A stretch of DNA of 64,000 nt from Auricularia sp. M13 (lineage: Eukaryota > Basidiomycota > Agaricomycetes > Auriculariales > Auriculariaceae): positions 4,030,001 to 4,094,000 of the forward strand of contig CM073193.1 of the NCBI GenBank assembly GCA_037042915.1. The letters run 5' to 3'. A program made the translations under genes and the position numbers. The notes under the pieces were generated by a model that saw only the letters and a list, made by a program, of their open reading frames with translations, made no database searches and was not told the origin of the DNA. Positions 58,230-64,000 of the stretch are shown one piece after another; positions within the stretch are counted from its first letter, which is position 1; every line of letters begins with the position of its first letter.

Positions 58230-58287
58230 GACACGGGTGGATGGGAAAGTGAAACGGGAGCAAACACGTTATAACTTGGCACCAAAA
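58230..58287. promoter_or_regulatory. Very short divergent intergenic region, SEC7 / DYS1
   Basis: Only 58 bp separate the two start codons. GC-poor compared with the flanks, with no obvious TATA element. Each gene's 5' UTR and core promoter must overlap the other's leader or coding start, or use a downstream in-frame ATG. Confidence 0.7.
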
Positions 58288-59627
58288 ATGTCTTCAGCAG
58301 TGCCCGCCGCCGCGTCCGCGGCCGTCCTTGTGCAGTCCGAGCCCTTGCCGGACGACGCGGTCACTGTCCAAGGGCCCAACTTTGATGTGCCGCTCGGGCT
58401 GCAAGAATTTTTGCGCAGCTACGAGCGCATCGGGTTCCAAGCCACCAGCCTCGGACGCGCGATCGACATCGTGAACAAAATGGTGTGCATCGCCAGACCC
58501 GTCCTCCATCTGCATATATAACGATGCGAAAGCGCAGCGTAAATGGCGTCTGAGTGACGAGGCGCTCGATCCAGACGAGCCTGAGCCCTACAACGATCCT
58601 CAAGTGCGCGCTCAGACGCGTTGCACCGTCATGCTGGGCTACACGTCCAATCTGATTTCCTCGGGCTTGAGAGAGGTCATTCTGCATCTCGTCAAGCACA
58701 ATCACGTCTCGGCTCTAGTCACGACGGCTGGCGGGATCGAGGAGGATTTCATCAAGTGCCTCGGCAAGACCTATCTTGCCGACTTCAGCCTCGATGGCGC
58801 ATCGCTACGTAGAAAAGGTCTCAATCGTATCGGCAACCTACTCGTCCCCAACGATAATTACTGTAAATTCGAAGACTGGGTGATCCCCATCCTAGACAAG
58901 ATGCTCGAGGAACAGACCGCCCAGGGCACCGTTTGGACACCAAGTTCTGTCATTCGCCGTCTCGGCCAGGAGATCAACAACGAGGAATCGGTGTATTATT
59001 GGGCATATAAGGTACGCCTCCTTTCTCATTTACCCAACTTCTCCACTGACCGGTGATGCAGAACAACATTCCTGTATTCTGCCCTGCGCTGACAGATGGC
59101 TCGCTGGGAGACATGATTTACTTTCATTCCTTCCGTAACCCGGGGCTCATCATTGACATTGTCCGCGACATTCGTGCGCTGAACGACATTGCCCTCAACT
59201 CGAAGAAGGCTGGCATGATTATCCTGGGCGGAGGCGTCTGCAAGCACCAGATAGCCAACGCAATGCTCATGGCGAGTCAACCACAGTATATTCACGCCAT
59301 CTAACTTGAAACAGCGCAATGGAGCAGATTATTCAGTCTATATCGTGAGTCGCGTCATGCCAGCGCTTATTTCCACACCTCATGGGAAACGATCATAGAA
59401 TACAGGACAGGAGTTTGATGGCTCAGATTCGGGTGCCCGCCCAGACGAAGCCGTATCATGGGGCAAGATTCGCGCAGGGGCTGAAGCCGTCAAGGTATGT
59501 TCTACGCCTCTGGATCATCAGTTCTGAACGTTTTCGACCTTGGTCATAGGTCTTCGCGGACGCCACATTGGTCTTCCCGCTGTTGGTGGCTGCAACGTAT
59601 GGCGCCGACTCTTCTGCGATTCCCTAG
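58288..59627 (+). CDS. DYS1: Deoxyhypusine synthase
   Basis: NAD-dependent enzyme that moves the aminobutyl group of spermidine to a lysine of eIF5A, the first step of hypusination. The start at 58288 gives [18 protein letters not shown]. The family line follows: [32 protein letters not shown]-type wording ([15 protein letters not shown]), [102 protein letters not shown] | [24 protein letters not shown]. The catalytic Lys is in SWGKI and is intact. The last exon ends [12 protein letters not shown] at 59627. One intron (59272-59314) is GC-AG with donor GCGAGT. About 370 residues, normal. eIF5A is not in the window. Confidence 0.96.
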
Positions 59628-59874
59628 GGCTGCCGATCGTGACTATACAACATCTAACCAAGATTATCTTTCCTGCGGTTATGAATTGGTGCTTTGTTCG
59701 AGACGAGAGTTTCCTTTACAGTATTCTCCCTCTAGTCGGTTACGTCTTCAACATGCGCGGCTTGGACGATATGCTTCGACTCCTTCTGGGATTCTTTGTC
59801 CTCCGCCTGCTTTCGTGCATTTACCGCGCTGCACCATCCACGTTGGCAGGTCTGGCGCTCATGACTAGATGCTC

Positions 59875-62851
59875 TCACCTCAAGTGCTCAATCGACAGCT
59901 GCGCGATGTATCAGCATTATTGGGACCAAGCTCATTGCGCCTTACCTGTGGACCCTTGTACGTCTTCCTCGCGTGTAAGCCGAAAAAGATTGCAGCCAGC
60001 GCAAGCGGACCGCCCCAGACAGCCACCGCCCTTGTGCAGCTTCAGCTCTCCGTCTTTCCGATGACGAACTAAAACCTTCGCACCAGTTCATGTTCTTCGC
60101 AGTGAGGTTCGCTCCACGTGCAGCAGGGAAGCACAACAAGGGCAACATGAGCGCCACATATGCGCACGCATACATCCCGACAGGTTTGCCCCATCGTCCT
60201 AGATTCCATGGTCCAGGTCGCCAACGATCCCCCGCACAAAAACAGCGCTATGAGTACATGCTGAGTGAACTGTCTCCCTCCGCAGACGCATAGCTCACCA
60301 GAACGATGGGCATGGTAAACGCGAAACTGGGAGTTCAGTCAGACTGTCTCGGAGCACCTCTTGGAGAGAGACGCGAAACACACTACGCCCCAACCGCAGC
60401 CACTGAGAATATCGCGTTGATGGCAATGGGCCCTGCGAAGATGAGGCAGAGCATCGCGGTATTGATGATAAAGTTGAAAATGCAGGCGTTGACGGGGGTG
60501 TGTGTCTGGTGCGCGATCTCCAGGTCATGTTTCAGGAGTTCACGTTTAGCGGGCGACTTACGAGAGGATTCACGGTAGAGACAACCCTACTGGCTGGAAG
60601 CAGACCGTCGCGCGCATAAGCAAACGCCAGACGGGAGCACGAGATGGCGCATCCTTGAGCGCAGAAAACCCCACAGATGACTGCGCAAGTCAAGTGAGAA
60701 ATTGGAACCTTTATTATATATGCTCCCTGACCGGTGATGATTCCGAATGCCGTTGCAGTGTTGCGCGAAGTCACCTATGACTTATCAATACGGGACATCC
60801 TCTCAGACACCAATTTTCGGCTATGTGGCTACCTGGGCAAGAACTGCGATGAATGGTTGGCCCAGTGGTGAGGCATTGATGGCTGAGATGTCTGCAATCT
60901 GAATCATTGAACCCAAGTTGAGCCTTCTCAGAAAGAATGTCTGTTGCAGCGGCGCACCAAATACGCCTGCAAGTAAGTATGATGCCTCGATCAGTGTCAC
61001 GTGCTCCCATAGAGTGACCGAAAGCTCACCAAAACAAGCACCAAGAACCTGTTGGAGTCTTTGGATTGAGCACACACCAAAGATAAAACGTGGTAACATC
61101 ACCATCCAAAGATTCCCCCGAAAGCTGCGGTGGCCACGATCGCACGAGGTGTAGCAATTTGGGAATTGCTGCACTCCTCAGACAAGTGGAAGGCCGCATC
61201 ATACCCACTCAAAGTCCTTCATATATATATCTAGTTCAGAATTTTGCCACCCCTTGTAGGTGACGCAGACGTTACCAAATGGCTGTGAGGAACGATAGCA
61301 GAATTGCTGGGTATGGTCAAAATGTGCAGAAACGCGTGCGAATTTCAATACTCCAGCTTACCGATGCCATCAGGCCAATCCTTTAAGAAGAATTGAGTCA
61401 ATTAGGTCTCAGGCTTAAGGATATTCTTCATACGGTCCCATTGGAAACACTGGAGTGCCAGTTGCTTAGCCCAAGGCCCTGGTGAACCCTTGTCAAAGAT
61501 ACGCACGTTCCCCAGACCTCACTACTAGGTCTAAACCCTTGAAACATGGCTGAGAATAGAGGCAGAACAGGATACAATGGACATACTTGGACGGTCGTCG
61601 CTGCCACAGGGAGCCCGATGAGTACGATGATCAATCCTGCCGTCTGAAACCATGTCATTGCACTGTTGAGTCGCGCAATCCACCGCGTTGGAAGCGTGGC
61701 ACAGAGAAAGCATAAGAATGTGAGTGATAAGGTGATGCCGCTACAAGACAATGCTCAGCGAAATATCACCCCTTGGAGCCATCTGCAACACACAAAGTTT
61801 TGGCGTTGGTAACTCGAAATTCGGGATTGTTCAGTTTGATCAGAGCAACGATCATTGAAGCATTGCCTATGCGAGATGAGGTCGGGGAGGACTTGCACTG
61901 AGGTCACTGCACCGTAGTTGACTGATGGATTTCCTAGAAAGCGGCGTTAGCAGGTGGCAACGTTCAACGACCGGTTTTGAATCAGGTACCGCTCGATGAT
62001 CCCAACCAGTTTGACCTTGAACAGTGCTTAGGAGTCTTACCAGGGCCCGGTTGTTAACGCACCAGCCTGTTAGATACGCCAGAAAGGGTCCCCACCCGGG
62101 AGGCGCCTGCTGTCGGTAAACAACTGAGGACAGAAATGCCGTGAGTGTGGACTCACGAGTACTCCCACTGTGTAATATACTTTGCAACAAAGACCGTGAG
62201 AGACGTGTAGTGATACTGGGAAAAGACTCACAACCGCCGCTTGTGGGCATTGAACTTGCGAGTTCTGCCATTGAGGCAGCAACACATTGTATGCCAGTAC
62301 ACGCCTTGGGACAGCTCTACTTTCAGAGATAAATTAAAGAGACAGGGATAAGCGTACAATTATCCATCCCCTGCGACAAGTCAACATTCGTTACTGGGGT
62401 TTCAAGTCTCTCACCATGTCAACCCAGCGGTGCCAGAATCTTGTGCAGATCGTTTGCGTCAGCGCGGCGCTTTCTCCGTGAAAAGTGCTCTCGTACACCC
62501 CAAACTGACTGGGGAAACACGGCCGTGAGTTAGCGCCGTGGAGAGTGGGAGAGTCAATGGACACGTTAAGACCCACACGTTAAAGTCGCTGCAATGCTCG
62601 GGAGGATGCCCAGCACGGAGAACGACACGCTGAAAGTAGAGAATAACGATAATTCCCTGCGGCGCAATGAGATAAATATGCTGTTGACAGCAGGAGGACG
62701 AACCTCTTGAACTCTTGCTCGTATCCGCACGCACGCAGCGCCGCCTCGTCCGTCGCGTCAACGGAACCAATTCAGCCGATTCACTGGCAGTTATGTTCTT
62801 TCCAGGCCATTTCTCGCAGGACGAGTCCGCTGTCCATGCTCGCGCGCTCAT
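59875..62851 (-). CDS. Amino-acid/GABA/choline-type permease (APC superfamily), 5' end uncertain
   Basis: Plasma-membrane permease of about 12 helices, cut by many small introns. Recognisable pieces in order: ATDEAALRACGYEQEFKR | ELSLFSTFSVSFSVLGILPSIAATL, the classic N-terminal opening; WGWII; GIQCVAASMAELASSMPTSGG; APPGWGPFLAYLTGW; LNSAMTWFQTAGLIIVLIGLP; GWMVMLPRFIFGVC region; STVNPLVS; VGMYACAYVALMLPLLCFPAARG. The C-terminal exons join in phase: NMNW | AVAVWGGPLALAAIFFGLHARKTYKGPQ | LSIEHLR, ending at 59875. The start is not fixed: the frame with M at 62851 (MSARAWTADSSC) shifts by one base near 62760-62775 before the conserved opening. Substrate cannot be told from sequence. Confidence 0.75.
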
Positions 62852-63424
62852 GATGGTGGAGAGGACAAGGAATGAGACGCGGCGCCTGGGCAGGTGCCGT
62901 CGTATCCTGAGACCACAAGCATGACGTTTCTAATCCGGCATGACGGGCGTGTCCGCAAGATAAGCCAGTTGTATCCGTCCAGCCGTGTCTGGGGCATTGC
63001 ATGTGTAGGTACAACGCGGGGAGCCGGCCTCAGGGATACTAAAGCTCCCACACAACTGCCCTTTACGATGATGCATGAGACATTTCAGGAACAAAGAATG
63101 ATCCTCTCATCTTGGATAACGGGGCCAGTAAGATACATGCGAAGCTCGCAATATAAGCTGCGTTTGATACGGTGCCGGATATCCACTTGGATCGCAGAGC
63201 AAGGCGTCTCTTCCATTCCCAGACCGGGCTGCGCCGTGGCAAGCGCTGAGACCGACTCGAAAACGCAATTGCGCGTGTGCAGGGGACCATTGGGCTCTGG
63301 CGGTGGCGCAGGATACACCAACCTCGCGCCACAGGGAGCGTGGAACCGTGCCCGGGATTCACGCAAAGTCGAGCGTAGCCGGAGGCGGCCGCTCTCCGCT
63401 TCCGCGTCCGAGCTTCGCACGCAG

Positions 63425-63646
63425 TCAGCCCCATAAAACAGGTCTCCCACCCCGATAAAGACGCACCATAGGCAGCCAACACCCAATAGAGCTATTCATG
63501 GCGCAGTACACCGCGCAGGAAACGAGGAACACGCTCGCGAGCCCTAACAGTGCGACGCCGCGCCAGGTTTGGTGTAGCTGCTCAGAGTCCTCGACGTCCA
63601 GGTCTCCGTGCTCGACGTCATCAGCGCGGGATTTGGCGTCCCCCAT
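63425..63646 (-). CDS. Unidentified N-terminal ORF with one membrane segment
   Basis: Frame starting MGDAKSRADDVEHGDLDVED, acidic and hydrophilic, then a hydrophobic stretch GVALLGLASVFLVSCAVYCA. It could be the first exon of a gene continuing toward 63000, where two long minus-strand frames (63063-63486) overlap without family features. It might instead belong to the permease or to a separate small membrane protein. The rest of 62852-64000 shows nothing I can support. Confidence 0.3.
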   Translation of the reverse strand: MGDAKSRADDVEHGDLDVEDSEQLHQTWRGVALLGLASVFLVSCAVYCAMNSSIGCWLPMVRLYRGGRPVLWG

Positions 63647-64000
63647 GCGGGCGTGGATGGAGAGTATATCTCAGCCGGCCCAGCTCAAAACTGCTGGACC
63701 GTTTATAAGTCATTGACGAGATAGGCCCGGGCCAGCAGAGACAGAAGAAGCGTGGGATATTTGCAGTGTCCCAGTGACAGCCTGAACGAGTGAGCCAATT
63801 CTCCGAGCACATTGTACAGGAGCCGTTACCCCGGGCGACGCAGCAGAATCTGAACGTGGCGGCGCAAGGAAACTCGAGCAGGCCTGGCCAGGTGTCGCCA
63901 GCACGCAGAAGAGAGAAGAGGAGGAGCGAAGCGGATGCATTGCACGAGCGGTGGTTGCGTAGACATTCTAAGAATGCAGAAAATGCGAGTGTAGGTACGT

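Overview
The window reads as nuclear DNA of a filamentous basidiomycete, most likely an Agaricomycete. Genes are packed on both strands and cut by many short introns (about 45-65 nt, mostly GT-AG). Coding sequence is GC-rich. The gene set is fungal: a PPIP5K/Vip1 kinase, Opy2, Caf16, a CFEM protein, Sla1, a CSC1/OSCA-type channel and a GABA/choline-type permease. There is one tRNA gene, tRNA-Tyr(GUA), with a 12-nt intron. I see no rRNA, CRISPR or recognisable transposon.

Layout. 1-15 kb: a partial terminal exon, VIP1 (-), a transketolase-like enzyme (+), a secreted-type single-pass membrane protein (-), an FAD-dependent oxidoreductase (-), CAF16 (-) and an OPY2-like membrane anchor (+). 15-28 kb: a CFEM GPI protein (-), a doubtful small gene (-), a large ubiquitin-conjugating protein with an IBR-like cysteine cluster (+), a PMP47-like carrier (+), a CSC1-type channel (-), tRNA-Tyr and a run of small membrane-protein ORFs (-). 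28-38 kb: one 9.6-kb gene (+) for a giant GBP/VLIG-like GTPase with a Cys/His-rich region and a C-terminal von Willebrand A domain. 38-44.5 kb: SUP35/eRF3 (-), COQ10 (-), a small Cys-rich protein (+) and the E1-alpha subunit of branched-chain 2-oxoacid dehydrogenase (-). 44.9-51.4 kb: an SH3-SH3-RBR ubiquitin-ligase fusion (+) followed by SLA1 (+). 51.6-63.6 kb: SEC7 (-), deoxyhypusine synthase (+), an amino-acid permease (-) and an unidentified N-terminal ORF (-).

How the genes relate. This is housekeeping territory: inositol pyrophosphates, translation termination, hypusine, CoQ, BCAA breakdown, Arf-GEF trafficking and endocytic actin. Two lineage-specific ubiquitin genes and the giant GTPase are interspersed. 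The SH3-RBR gene lies directly upstream of SLA1. Its two SH3 domains match the first two of SLA1 in order, with introns at the same places and phases, so it probably arose by tandem duplication of the SLA1 5' end fused to an RBR module.

Quality warning. At least nine genes contain conserved sequence that jumps frame by one base, nearly always where a homopolymer looks one base short. I treat these as probable consensus errors, not pseudogenes. CDS coordinates are therefore outer limits containing introns, and single-frame translation will fail at the places noted.
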